Both the position numbers and the translations under genes were made by a program. The notes below the pieces were generated by a model that was not told where the DNA came from, searched no databases, and worked only from the letters and a program-made list of their open reading frames with translations. DNA of 64,000 nucleotides from [Phialemoniopsis] sp. UDSM-2020. Taxonomy: Eukaryota; Ascomycota; Sordariomycetes; Thyridiales; Thyridiaceae. This document shows positions 21,506-33,471 of the stretch, piece after piece. The first letter of the stretch is position 1, and each line of letters opens with the position of its first letter. The stretch lies in NCBI GenBank assembly GCA_018873225.1, contig JAEILZ010000002.1, positions 6,221,961 to 6,285,960 of the forward strand, given 5' to 3'.

Positions 21506-22203
21506 ATGGTCTCCTATCAATCTAGCTCAGACATGTCGGCTTCGCACTTCGATACTATTGAGGGAACTTCACGTCGAAGCGGCCCGGACGAACAGGCATC
21601 TTTGGAGGCTCAGGAAGAACGTGATCTACAAGCAGCTCTCGAAGCCAGCAGGCTTGATCTAGAAGTGCAGGCAGACCCGGACGAGGTTGAACCACTGCCA
21701 GTCTACTCTCAAGCTCCGCCTCCCGGAGACATTCTGCTCAGGAATCTGCTGGATTCTATGACGCAGTCTACCTCATCATACCCATCTATCACCGTCGATA
21801 ACGGCAATCTACCTGTAAGTCTTGGCTAGTCTTGATGCGATGTTGACTCGCTGGCCGAGTCTGATGTGCAGTCCAGTGCTACGCCAGCCTCACACGAGAC
21901 GATTACAATGCGGCTTGCAGCGACCTCGTGCAGTCTTGGCAGGCATGGTCTCGGCTGAGGCGCGACGATTGTGTGCAGAGGTTTGTCACGTGGCAGTGTA
22001 GTGAGGCTTCGGCGGCCAAGAGCCAGTCGATGTCACCTACTGCGGAAGAAGACCGGCAATGGAAGATCGAGACGGATCGATGCCGGCAAGAGCAGGAAGA
22101 TGAAAGGCAGCGGTACTATTTGGTGCAGGCACATCTACTGAATGCGAGGTATGGAGAGCATCTGCAAGGAGCCGAGCATCCGATGCTGAATATCAAGGAG
22201 TAA
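21506..22203 (+). CDS. Small hypothetical protein with a UIM-like motif
   Basis: Two exons (21506-21814, 21877-22203) give 211 residues. The donor CCT|GTAAGT and acceptor TCCAG|TGC keep phase 0; the nearer acceptor at 21871 would cause an early stop. Residues about 37-53 read EERDLQAALEASRLDLE, which fits the ubiquitin-interacting motif pattern (acidic cluster, Leu, Ala-Leu, Ser). A Pro-rich stretch EPLPVYSQAPPP follows. The second exon is charged and helical (EEDRQWKIETDRCRQEQEDE), probably a coiled coil. I do not recognise a family. An internal Met at 21533 could also start the protein. Confidence 0.6.
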
Positions 22204-23565
22204 GTGTTCGCGACATCATGGGCTCTCGGTCCCGACTAATGAGAGGCACGCATGACAGGAAATTTCACATTCGGGAACCATCGAAACCTTCTAGAAGGTG
22301 AGATGAGAAAGCGCCGAGACGAGACGGAATTCCATCAATGATTACTACCCCAGTGGTTGAGAATACGTTGCCAATTGTTGCCAACTGTCCTATCAAATAT
22401 GCCTGGCATGTGCCCAAGGAGGGGGAGCGCGTTTTGTGTGTGGCTGCGTGGGTTTGGCTGCCAGTTGCGGGGCGGGGTTCAGGCAGGCGGCAGCACGCAC
22501 CAGCCAGCTGGAGCGCAGGAGCACCTGAGGCAAATGTCGTCGCAGGCCGCCAGGACGGCATCGCCATCTCGAAGCTGCTCCTCGGGCCATCGCAAAACAG
22601 CCAGCAACATGCTGTGCTACTCTTTTGCTTGCATCTACCCGTGCTTATCCAGCATCAGAAGCAAGATGCCCACCTTTTCGGCCTGTTCCGGCAGCTCGAG
22701 GGTGAGGACAGCCCGGCGTGCGGGCTGCCTTTGCTGGGCTCAACTGGGCCAAGAGTCACCGCAGACAGGGTAAGTCTTGGTACGTATAACTTGCCTCAGT
22801 CTGCCCCGAAAGCCATCAAGGATGGCTTGTTGCGAAGACCCTTTCTTGAATTTACTCGTCATTCTATTTCTGAGATGTCTCGACACAGTGGCAGCCCGAG
22901 ATACGACTGCTGTCGATGCTGCCGCCCGCGACATCTCTTGATCACGACTCGGTCGCCTCCACCCTCACACAAAACTGCGCATCTGGTCTAGTCCGGTCCG
23001 CCCTACCCTCAGAGGCGTGCGTCAACAACAAACCGACCAAAATATGCTAGCCTTTGGCGTCAGGCATGCCAGTCAACAGCAACTTTTTAGCGCCAAAATC
23101 CTCCCTACACAGTGCTGGCTGGCAAGCAACAGTAGCGTGACTCCAGGCTACAGCCCAGCGGTCTACAGATACTTTTAGCTAACAGCAACGCCTAAAGCGG
23201 GGGAGGTGAGGGAGCTCGAGGTACCTGTGCTCTCCAGCTTTAGTGCTAAGCTCAGCTCAGCACGCGCGCAATTAGACAAAGCCAGACAGCTTTCCAAGGC
23301 CAGTCCACTTCACAGCCTTCCGAATTTTCTACTCGCCCACCTTAACCATCCCCCCCTCCCCCAAAACATTCGTCTTTTTCAAAGAGTCACGTCAACCACA
23401 CGGGAGTAAAAAACCTCCACTTCGCCGACAACTACCACAACAACATTCCCCCCCGACGCATCAAATATCACCGCCACTCCGGTCGCATTATCTTGCAGAA
23501 TCTCGCTGCATCAACAAAATATCCATATTTCGACTTTTCGACCTCGATTCACCCCTCGATAAACA
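22204..23565. other. Intergenic upstream of H2A.Z
   Basis: About 1.36 kb with no convincing gene; the long frame at 22.3-23.0 kb lacks conserved sequence. The last 250 bases are pyrimidine-rich (runs of C and CT near 23345-23460), a pattern common in promoters and leaders of strongly expressed fungal genes. Confidence 0.5.
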
Positions 23566-24486
23566 ATGGCTGGCGGCAAGGGCAAGTCCTCTGGTGGCAA
23601 GAGCTCGGGAGGCAAGACTTCGGTCGACGGTCCCAAGAAGCAGCAGAGCCACTCTGCACGAGCTGGTCTCCAGGTAAGTCGCGTCGAAAGCTTCGTATTT
23701 GCCTATTTGCGCGCTTTCTCCTCGTCCGACGACGTCGCCGCCACCCCGAACACCGTGCAGACTCGACCCAGCACGCGTCCACAGACCATCACTGCGTTTT
23801 CGAGCCCACCTCCCACCCGTCAACATCGACACACGACGACAGTCGCCGACAAGACCGTCGCCAGCTTGAGTTGTCATAGCGTTCGACCACTGGCGACGCT
23901 GTCGTCTGCGCATTCTTGGAGTGACGCGTCTTGGTCGAGTCTGCTATTCGGGGGTCTTGAATCACGCCGACATTTCCGAGGACGCAGCGGATTGCGCGCA
24001 AATTTGAACAGCGTTTTTGCAATCACCAAGTCCGCGATGCTAACCTGAACCTCATTTCCAGTTCCCATGTGGTCGTGTCAAGCGTTTCCTCAAGGCCAAC
24101 ACCCAGAACAAGATGCGTGTCGGCGCCAAGGCCGCTGTCTACGTCACGGCCGTCCTCGAGTACTTGACTGCCGAGGTCCTCGAGCTTGCAGGCGTAAGTT
24201 TGCTATCCCATCGCGTTGGCCCGCCGGCCAGACGTGTTTTCCTTCCATCCCCCCCTGCGCGCGCGTGCGTTGAGCTGACCTTTGCTTCCCAATACAGAAC
24301 GCTGCCAAGGACCTGAAGGTCAAGCGTATCACCCCTCGTCACCTTCAGCTCGCCATCCGCGGCGACGAGGAGCTCGACACCCTGATCCGCGCCACCATTG
24401 CCTTTGGTGGTGTCCTTCCCCACATCAACAGGGCGCTCTTGCTCAAGGTTGAGCAGAAGAAGAAGAAGCAGGCGGCCGAGGCCTAG
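23566..24486 (+). CDS. HTZ1: Histone variant H2A.Z
   Basis: Three exons (23566-23673, 24062-24193, 24298-24486) give 142 residues. The N-terminal tail is Gly/Lys-rich ([16 protein letters not shown]). The histone fold reads [73 protein letters not shown] and [15 protein letters not shown]. The GRVKRFLK loop 1, the RGDEELD acidic patch and the GGVLPHI docking segment distinguish H2A.Z from canonical H2A, as does the short KKKKQAAEA tail. It replaces H2A at promoters and other regulatory nucleosomes. Intron 1 is 388 bp, far longer than other introns in the window, and begins right after the tail-coding exon. Confidence 0.97.
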
Positions 24487-25489
24487 TCGCGTGTACACGT
24501 CGACACTTTGCGCTTTGCTGTTATGGGTTCTTTTTCTTTTGCTTTCCTTTGATTAACCAAGTGATAAACGGGCTTCACTCCGAACGTTGGGTTCCTGGCG
24601 GATTTGGGTTGTGTAGGGATCTGGGATTTCCTTGTATTCAAGAGTTGTGTTTTAAGGGCCAGGAAAGGGGCGTCTTTATGTTGTTGAGACCTGTGCAGGT
24701 CTTGTTCTCTAATCAATCATCTTGTCCGGCTGTTCTCGTGCCACTTGCTCCCTTCGCACCAGCTGGGCTCATCTCCACCCCCTACGTGCCTGTGCATGCG
24801 CATCCATCTGCTGATGGCTTGCCTCGATGGGCATTGGCCCGGCGCTGATTGCTTTGATGATTGCTTTTAATCGAACCCAAGATAGTGGCATCCCCTCCTC
24901 AGCGAGGGCCGAAGTGTATAACAAATGCTTGACTGGACTGCACCGGAGCCTGCTTAGTGTCACACCCGACGACATCCGTGTTCTGCCCCAATAAGTGATA
25001 CGTATTGAAGGAGCATCTACTGCACCTACTCTGTGTGCCAGGTTCATTCCCTGTATGTTTTCCTCCATAAAGCCGGACAGGGTGAGGGGATCATTTCTGT
25101 CCTTGGTGAGTGTTCATCATGAAAAGTTTGCAATGAAGGTCTACCTACAAGTTTATGCCATTATTCCTCCTACTTGACAGTCCGTCCAGGAAATACTACC
25201 GTTGAAATGTATTGTATCACTGCCTTTCCAAATCAACCGAAACAGCCAGTATATGATGCCGTTACTTGTGGGTGTCGGATGACTTTGGGTCTTATGTCAC
25301 AAGGAGTTCACCCCTCCCAGGCAGCCTCGACAACACAGTGCTGGACGTCTCGCCCTAATTATGAAAGTGTGCAGTCTGCTGTGGCTATGATTTCATGCGA
25401 ACCAGAGCCAGATCATTTGGGGCAAACACACTTGTTCATGCGATTTGGCCGTCTCCGGGGGCTTATCATATATTAGGGGACTCCCGTAT
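24487..25489. other. Intergenic downstream of H2A.Z
   Basis: Holds the H2A.Z 3' untranslated region and spacer. No gene recognised; short frames here have no family features. Confidence 0.4.
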
Positions 25490-26080
25490 ACAGACTCCGA
25501 TTCGAAAGGCCGAGGCATTATATGAAAGCACAATCTAAAAGGTGCGAAGTTTTTGTCATCAAACATACAATACAGCTATTTTTTCGTTTGTTCTCGTAAG
25601 TCAAGTCATATGTTATCTGAAGGAGGGCTCTATGACAATCAGATTTACAATTATAGAGATATGAACAATAATTGCAAACCTGAGATAATCTTGCTTGTTA
25701 GTATTAAGTGAAGTATGATGTATGTCTATTTAGTTTTTTGTTTTCTCTATTTAGATATTGTAAAATGTATATGTTGTGTCGGTTCAAATGTTAAGATTTA
25801 GTTTTATATAACAAATACATTCTCAATATTTTAAATACACAAAATCGAATAAGATGTTACATTAACGACAGCTCAACAAAAGCAAACTGGATTTCTATAG
25901 CAACATATGTTCTAAGTAAGTCTTCTTGTTTTTAATCGATGCAGTCAAAAACTTCATCCTAATTATTGCATATTACTAGTTTCATCTCAACATTACCTCT
26001 GATGCTTAAGTGTCTATGTGCACGTGTGTATCACTCATTACCAGTGTGGGAATTGTCTTGAACAGAACCTGATTGTACAT
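25490..26080. other. AT-rich intergenic patch
   Basis: Clearly more A/T-rich than its flanks, with runs such as TTTAGTTTTTTG and TTATATAACAAATAC, and without open frames. CpA and TpG remain present, so it is not a saturated RIP block. It could be an eroded transposon fragment or simply spacer. Confidence 0.45.
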
Positions 26081-28700
26081 ATCATTCCCTCAGACCATTC
26101 ATAGTCACTGGAGATGACTTGAGCTCCCACAACGGTTTATGTCATGTCGCAACTGCATCTCGTAGGAAAGTCAGTTGACTCGATCAACCAAGTCTGCAGG
26201 CCCTTGATACGACCAAGGCAGCGCATGGGCCTTAATAGAAACAGTGGCTTCCATGCAAATTGCAAATTTACAGGCAGCACATCCGGACACTTTCAGGAAC
26301 AGTGGCCGTTGGGCTCGGAGTAGTTGAGCCGTGTGTGAGCTCACGGCGGACGGGTGTGTGATCGCCGCAGGGCAGGTGGGCGATCATGTACCTCCTTAAA
26401 TAGAATGAGCTAATAAACCAGGCTGTTGGGTAGTCAAGCAGGCAAGTGGCAGGCTAGGATCTGCAGGTCTACGGGACAAGGCGCGTCATTGGGCGGCGGC
26501 CGGGCGTTTGAAGAGCCAGTAGAGCGAGCTAGAATGGATCATTGGGCGGGAAAGGTGTTCTTTTAGGGTCACTCGAACAATTGCTTGCTTTTGTCTGCGC
26601 GGGACGAGAGAATCGGTAGAAGCGCGGTTACTTTGTACGAAATCCTTGACAATGGGATTGTTTAACAAGGACGCGGAAAATGGCAGCTAAACGTCAGAGT
26701 GGTACCTGGGAATAGGGAGCGCAAACTTTACGACAAGGTATCATCGCTCGACGGCTGTGCTACTGACGGGCGCCACGGGATGCAAGATAGACGACATTGC
26801 CCCATATATTATTGGCAAGCTGGTGCGAGATTATTGCATGCATACACACTATCGGTCTTTTGCATCTCGAGGTCGCGTCGGCCTGTCTTGGCAGACCCTG
26901 TCTTTGCATTTCTGGTAACCCGAAAAGCACAAAATACCCCACGAGAAATACGTCCTCGAGCCAACAAGATTGATTGAAAGGGATAGGTAGACTTTCGGGG
27001 AGGGAGCAAGGGGATGTAGGCGCACATGTGCTGTGGCGAGTTCGTTACGATGAAATGAATGCACGACTGAGACATGATGACTGTGGTCAAAGATCACGCG
27101 GGCTGCCGGGAGGGATGGCAAGGATGGGTGGATGGATGGGACAAGGATGGCAGAGGCAAGGCGACGAGAGAACCCTCCACTTATGCCCACAAGAGGCTCA
27201 TCTTCGAGGAGGCGGATGACTGCCGATTTGTTCAGTGACGAACGAATGGGGCCAGTCTGTCTCCATGTGTTCTGGGGTGGGGAGACGTTGACCTCACAGA
27301 CACCGGACGTTGTTGCACGCGTAAAAGGGGAGGGGGAAAAGCTGGGATCAACCAGAGAAATGGGCAACAGACGAAAAGGGGGAGCGGGGACCATTTGGGG
27401 CGTAATTAGGTGCATTTTATGATCGATGGCGAACCGTGTATTGATTTGGTTGACTTGCTTCGATGCCGTGTCACCGAAATGCAGGGCGCGCGCGCCGGGC
27501 TTGAAAGCACAGCTGTCGGGATGATGATGTTGCGTGTCTTGGGTTGCTGGGGCTGAACTCTTGCATTGCCCTCATGTTGACGTCGTGCTTGTGGAATGTG
27601 TCTCCTTTTCAAAGAACAACAACTCCAAATCTGCTCCCCCGCGCGTGCATGATTGGTGTCTACTAGACTACCCGCAAATCTAAGAACTGCCTGCACCAGC
27701 AGCATCATAATGATCCCCAGAGCTGCAACCCTGGGAAATATCTTGTGGCTCCATGCTTGATGAGAGGGCACACGACACAGATTTTGTGTGTATCGATTGT
27801 AGCGCTGTCAGCTTCCTGGTCATGAACCCTTCTGGTGCGGTGCCTCTCTTGGCTGGGTCTTAACTTTTGGGAGATCCACAACTGACGGTGGAGGCTCTGC
27901 AAGACAGGACGAGCCTTGGCAGAGACAATTTTTTGGTCTACCTTCGTACGAAGAGTCACTCACTCTGTCGCCAGCATCATTACCCGGTCTCATCCAAGCA
28001 GTTGCCCTCAGTTCTTACAAGTACATCAGGAACGGGTCGAGATGGCTCCCCCCCCTTTTGTCGGCGCCTCATTCTCCCCCTCAATCCTCAGAGTTCGTTC
28101 CGTGAAAGAAAGGGTCAATTGCTGGGCTGGCAAGCTGGTTGGCTTCGCCTGAGGGGGGGCGCCACGCCAATTGGCAGCCAGGCAATTACAGAAAGTGGGC
28201 TAGTGCCTGTCAGCCTAAACCCGCCTGGGGACCCAGCGGGCTCACAGCGTGGTAACTGGAGTCCAGCTGGAGCCGGAGCCGTGGGCCGCCCTTTCTGGCT
28301 CCTCCAGGGCTGCCGTTCCTCATTTTAGCCTCGACAGGAATTTTCTCTGGGCTGCCCATGGAGATGTGCATGTAAACAATCAACGCCGCGCCCGTGCCAG
28401 CGGGATCCTAGGCAAGCAGACATGTGCATACGAGTAAACATGCCGGCGACAAGATGCGGATGGGGACTTGCATGCCTATGTTTCGCTTATAGAGAGATGC
28501 AGTGGCTTTCCTTGATTTAAAGTGTCAAGTCAAGTCCGTACGTTTTGATGCTCAGTTGCAATGATAAAAATTACACCGGCTTCTCAGTGGGATTGGTTCT
28601 GGAAAGAGTTACCATTTGCTCTGTGTGGTGGTGGAAAACAGGCAGGATTAGAAGCAAACTTTGGAGGTAGTGTGTACCTTGAACTGCACCCAACATCATA
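26081..28700. other. Gene-poor intergenic region before PIN4
   Basis: About 2.6 kb with no supported gene. Open frames at 26.8-27.4 and 27.9-28.3 kb overlap in several phases and lack conserved residues. No tRNA or 5S rRNA was recognised. It probably includes upstream regulatory DNA for the downstream RNA-binding protein gene. Confidence 0.4.
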
Positions 28701-28806
28701 CGTGGTACAGTGTACTCGGGACTCGAGATCCGCTAGAGGGGTAGCTCGCGCTAAGCCCAAAATTTTCCCTGACGAGGCCAGGCGACCAGCAATTTTCTCC
28801 CCCAGG

Positions 28807-28830
28807 CCAGCCAGCCAGCCAGCCAGCCAG
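28807..28830. repeat. CCAG microsatellite
   Basis: Six perfect tandem copies of the 4-mer CCAG. Confidence 0.9.
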
Positions 28831-28971
28831 GCCGCCCGTCATCATTCCTGGCCTTGCTTTTTTTGCGCTCTCTGTCTCTCTCTTGCTTGCGATCCCATCT
28901 CCTCGACTCTCGCAACCCTCTCTTCTACTACTGTTTTTGCTCGGCTCTCGTCTGGCATCTCTCCCTCTCTC

Positions 28972-28995
28972 CACACACACACACACACACACACC
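28972..28995. repeat. CA microsatellite
   Basis: About twelve perfect CA units in the presumed 5' leader of the Pin4-like gene. Confidence 0.9.
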
Positions 28996-29661
28996 TTCTC
29001 CTCATCGTCAGTCTGTGTGTTCGCGCAGTGTGTACATTGTATCTACGTGTGTGTATCCCACCACACACATCCACCCTTACCGAATCCCCTACTTTGTACC
29101 GTACCTACCGGCATCCCATCCCATCCACCACCACCCATCCCATCCCCCCGAACCAGACCTAATCTGGTCATGGCGAATCTTTTGACTGCCTGACCACAAA
29201 CCTGCATCATCTTACTTACCTAACCTTACCTAAACCTTGCCCTGTCTGCCTCTCCTCTCCTCCTCCTCTCCGAATTCTCGTCACCCTCTCGTGGCGCGAA
29301 CCTCTCCTCCTCCTCCTGTTGCGCATCACCAAGACGAGGCTCGACATCCTCCGTCCCGACCGTCTCTCTGCCGACGCCTTTCGCGTCATTGAGGGAAAAA
29401 AAATACCCACACCCATCCCCACAGAAATCTGCTTCCATCAACCTAGAGCAGCGAGCGCTGAATTCCCACCCTCGAAAATATTCTCTGCTGCTGTCACCAT
29501 CCGACCATCGTCATCTGGCGTCGTTTGCTCGTCGCTACTAATTTCAAGACGCCTGCAGCAGCTGCAGCAGCCGCGGCAGCCCTGCTGTGCCCCGATCGGA
29601 GCCCGCCTTCCGAATCCTCCTACACCGCTCCGTCGCCTACTTCCCTCAGAGCTTGCCCAAG

Positions 29662-31696
29662 ATGAACTCCCAACACGCCCAAGACCAGTTCTATGGTGGC
29701 TATGTCGGCTCTTCTGTTAACCGCTCCCCTTCTTCGACGAGGCCTGGCTATGCGACTGTTGGCCTGTCGTCCGGCATGGGAGCTGGCCGGCGAAATCAAC
29801 CGCCTTTGGAATCGATTGCTCAGCCCTCTTCCTCCCTCTATGGTGACGACCGCTTCAGTCCTTTTGAGACAGTATCTAGATACGACAGAGGTCCATCGGC
29901 GCAGGGAAACCAGGGCAGTTTTATGCTGGGCAACAACCAGACCTGGAACTACAACGCCGGCAGTGCTGCGACCCTGAACGGCCCTTTGAACGATGGTTCA
30001 AGGATGCGCGGCGGTGGTAGCCGCCGACCTGCTTTGCACACGGTAAATATCTCATGGCCCTGCCCCCTATCTTTTTGCTGTGAATTCCCCCGACTGATCA
30101 ATGGTCCCCTTGCAGGAATGGATGTCTCCGACCGACTCGATGGGAGGACAAGGCGGCCATGGATCGCAGTACGGCTCGATGCATAGTGGAGGCTCGCATA
30201 TGGGACTCGCAAACGGCGGCGCCAGCGACCTTTTCAGCATGCCCCCTCCTGGTGGCAACCACGGGTTGATGGGCCACGACATGCGAGGATATCAGGACCA
30301 GAAGAAGGACCCGAGCGACCTGATCCCTACCGCCATTGTCATCAAGAACATCCCTTTCAACATCCGCAAAGAGGTGCTGGCTGCGACGATGCTCGAGATG
30401 AACCTTCCACAGCCCTACGCTTTCAACTACCACTTTGACAATGGCATTTTCCGTGGTCTTGCCTTTGCCAACTTCCAGAACGCTTCCGACACCGCCATCG
30501 TCATTGAGCACATGAATGGCTTTGAGATCGGGGGTCGGAAGCTTCGCGTCGAGTACAAGAAGATGCTTCCCGAGCATGAGCGCGAGCGCATCGAGCGGGA
30601 AAAGCGCGAGAAGCGTGGCCAACTTGAGGAGCAACACCGGGCGCCGAGCCACCAGCCATCCATGACCTCGTTGTCTGGAACCACCAACGTCCGACCTCCT
30701 GTCGACCGCAAGGTGCCGTCGCAGCAGTCCCCTGTCGGATGGCCTGCCAGCGCTGCCCCGGGCGCCGTTGATATGAACGACGCCAACACGCTGAGATATT
30801 ACGTCGATCTCTTTGTGTTCAGGAACAATTCGGACCAAGAAGTGCTTATCTTCCCGAGCGAGACTAGCCCCGAGGATCGCCGCATTGTTCACATTCTGGC
30901 TCATAACTTGGGCCTTGAACACACATCGATGGGCGAGGGTGAGAACCGACAGGTTCATGTCCGCAAGACCAAGTTCCCCATGTCCACTCATCAGCCGGCC
31001 GGTCACCTCCAGCAGCCTGGCGTCGGTCTCCACGAACATCCGCGTGGCCTGAGCCGTGCCGCCACCTACGACTTTGCCGAGCAGTCTCGCCCGCAGCACC
31101 ATCCTTCGCTCCAGTCCCTGGGGCGGACCAATCTTGCCGTTCCTGGTAGCCCCGACGGCCCCCATGGCATGAATGGACTGCGCGGCGTTAAGAGCTTCGC
31201 CGACCTGCGTTCCTTCAGCCCCAGCCCTTCGCCCTCTGTTGTGAGCAACAACAACAATGGTCTCAATGTCCCGTCGACGAGCAACCCTGGTGCTGGCGCA
31301 ATGCCCTACATGGGCCACTACGGCGGCGACAGTGGAGCTTTTGGACTCGCCACACCCACCACACCTGGAAGTGGGATCAACGCTTCCAACTCACAGGGTG
31401 ACCCCTCCGTCCTGGTCAACAGTCTGTCATCCCTGGGTCTCGGCTCGTCGACCTACGACGTAGGCAGCAACGACAACTTGGGAGGTCGTGCTCGTGAAAC
31501 ACCCGGCGCCATCGGAAGCCAAAGACCTGGGGCCAGCAGTGCAGGTAGCCGCGCCAGTGCTCCCGACCGCCAGCCTCGCGGCCCCGCCGGTAACTGGGAG
31601 TCCTCGGGTGGCTTTGGTGGACGTGGCCGGCCCAACGGACATATGCAGAGAGGCAGTGGTACAGTGGCTCTGACTCCGATCTCGACACAATTGTAG
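29662..31696 (+). CDS. PIN4: Pin4/Cip-like RNA-binding protein (RRM + R3H)
   Basis: Two exons (29662-30042, 30116-31696) give 653 residues; the 73-bp intron is GT-AG in phase 0. After a low-complexity Gly/Ser/Gln-rich N-terminus, an RRM spans about residues 199-275: RNP2 is IVIKNIPF and the RNP1 region reads FRGLAFANF. A basic helical linker (ERERIEREKREKRGQ) follows. Residues about 350-415 form an R3H domain (RYYVDLFVFRNN, EVLIFPSETSPEDRRIVHILAHNLGLEH). The RRM-R3H order matches yeast Pin4 and fission yeast Cip1/Cip2, post-transcriptional regulators in cell-cycle and stress responses. The C-terminal 200 residues are disordered, with many Ser-Pro sites such as FSPSPSPSVV, so phosphoregulation is likely. 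Confidence 0.92.
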
Positions 31697-33471
31697 CTGA
31701 CTGTTTGACGGACAGACTCATCCGACAACACCGGTCGTGTCGGGGCAACCTCTGGCTCTGCCGCATTGTTCTGAGTGGCCAACTGTCGGGAAAGCCACCC
31801 CATCTTCCCTTTTACGAACACGACCTGCGCGCTACGGCATTGCCAATTTCCAGCAGAATCCGAGCTGTGACACTCCAACTTCGATGCTCTTGATGCACCC
31901 GCAACTAAATTCGCAATATTGTACACGCACCCTTCCACTGGCAATCCGCAAGGTTATTGCATGCCGCTCGGAACGAATGGCCGGCCGATCCTGTTATGGA
32001 GTCTCGACATCCTGATTCTTGGCGATATCGCAAACCTGTTATGTTTGCTCTTTACGATTCCGATCATGCATCACGATACATCTTTTAATGTATTCCAATA
32101 TTCCCCGACTTGTACAGCTCTCCGCCCTCGAATACGGCGCCGATTTCGCGGGGCTTGGATTTCTTTTTTTGATTGTTTTGATATTACTTGGTTCATGCAT
32201 CGACGTTCCAGGCAACCCCTGTTTATTTTGGTCCGGGGGACGTTGATGGGTTGTTCTGGCTCGGCCAAGACGCGCTTGTGCCACGACTTTGAGACGATCG
32301 AAACGATGGCCTGCTGCTTCCACGTAGCAGGCCTTTGACGACGACGAACAGATACCACGAAAGAATTTTGGAGGCGGGGAAGACTTTGGAATTAAGATTA
32401 CAGCTCCGATGGGCAACCATGATCAGCCGACGGACCATTCATAACGACTCGGTGACTTGCGCAGCGGATGATGGCCATGGAATCCCATCCACACGCGCAT
32501 CCTCGAGCACGTTTGATACGTCCTGTCACTTGTGGCCGACATTTGCCAATTCCCGGGATGGGATATGGCTTTTGTTGTCGCGAGGACTTGATGACAAGTC
32601 TACCACGCCTGTTACGAATCTTACGCTTTTCACGACATAACGTCTAGATGGCTATGTCTAAAAAAAACATCTTTTGATACTGGGAGGAGGCTGCGAATAA
32701 CAGCCTCACATGAGGAAAGAAAGGGATAGGACTCTTCGCCTGTGAGCGAATACTTAATACACAAGCCGAGCGAAAAGGCATTGCCCAACTACGATCCGAT
32801 GGCATGGGCTGATGTCCGCGACGGCCCTCGGCAACGCTTTGACGGTGTGTGGACGTTTGTGATAGATCGTTATGTGACGGAATCTTGCTTCCATGCTGGC
32901 CTCCTGCGTTCAGTGCGACTTTTGGTTGTGGCTATGTTAGGCGGCCTGGATCCGAACCTCCACGAGTATATAACCTCGACGGAGAAGGACACTGAAGGCG
33001 ACGGATCAAGTGATCATATCAAGCTGTTTCCGCTTGTTGGAAACTGCCGCAGGTGGAGAGCATAGGCGCGGGAGCAAGGGGGACGACGAGATAAGGAAGT
33101 TCGGCGGTGCTTTGCGGTGCACGGATACCTTTGCAAGTCGCATTTCATCAGCTGGGTTGACGCATCTTGGTCATGCCGAGCTTTACGAGGGTTGGGTTTG
33201 GTGGTTCTTGCTTAGGTGCATGGATGATGTACTGATCTTTATGGTAATGTGTGCAGTGTGAATGGGGGGGACATGTATTTATGGTGAGGAAAACCCGGTG
33301 TCATTTTGTGTAACAATAGGATGGGGGAGAAGATCAATAACGTCGATTGCCAGACTATGCGTGTGGCCGTGCCTTCCAAATAATCCGTGTCTGTCCCGGT
33401 GATGACCTAGTGATTGAATCTTCTTAGGAGATTGAAACCCTGACCCGTTCCACCCTGATGCAAAGTCAGTG
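31697..33471. other. Intergenic between convergent genes, nothing recognised
   Basis: The Pin4-like gene reads in from the left and the ankyrin gene from the right, so both 3' untranslated regions lie here. The interval is 1.8 kb, long for a convergent spacer. The open frames in it have no recognisable domain. Confidence 0.4.

Larger units (their letters stand above)
28701..29661 (+). promoter_or_regulatory. Probable promoter and long leader of the Pin4-like gene
   Basis: This stretch is rich in simple pyrimidine tracts and microsatellites: six tandem CCAG units (28807-28830), a CA repeat of about 12 units (28972-28995), and many TCTC, CCATCC and TCCTCC runs through 29300. A long CT-rich leader of this kind is usual for growth regulators in filamentous ascomycetes. 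Transcript start is not determined. Confidence 0.5.

Noticed and set aside
22338..22991. 217-codon plus-strand frame upstream of H2A.Z
   Set aside because: Rich in Arg, Pro and Ala from GC-rich composition, with overlapping frames on both strands and no recognisable domain.
27867..28328. 153-codon plus-strand frame in the H2A.Z-PIN4 gap
   Set aside because: No conserved sequence and no splice or start context; many overlapping frames of similar length.
30098..31318. 406-codon minus-strand frame opposite the Pin4-like gene
   Set aside because: A shadow of the RRM/R3H gene; the plus strand has clear domains and this frame has none.
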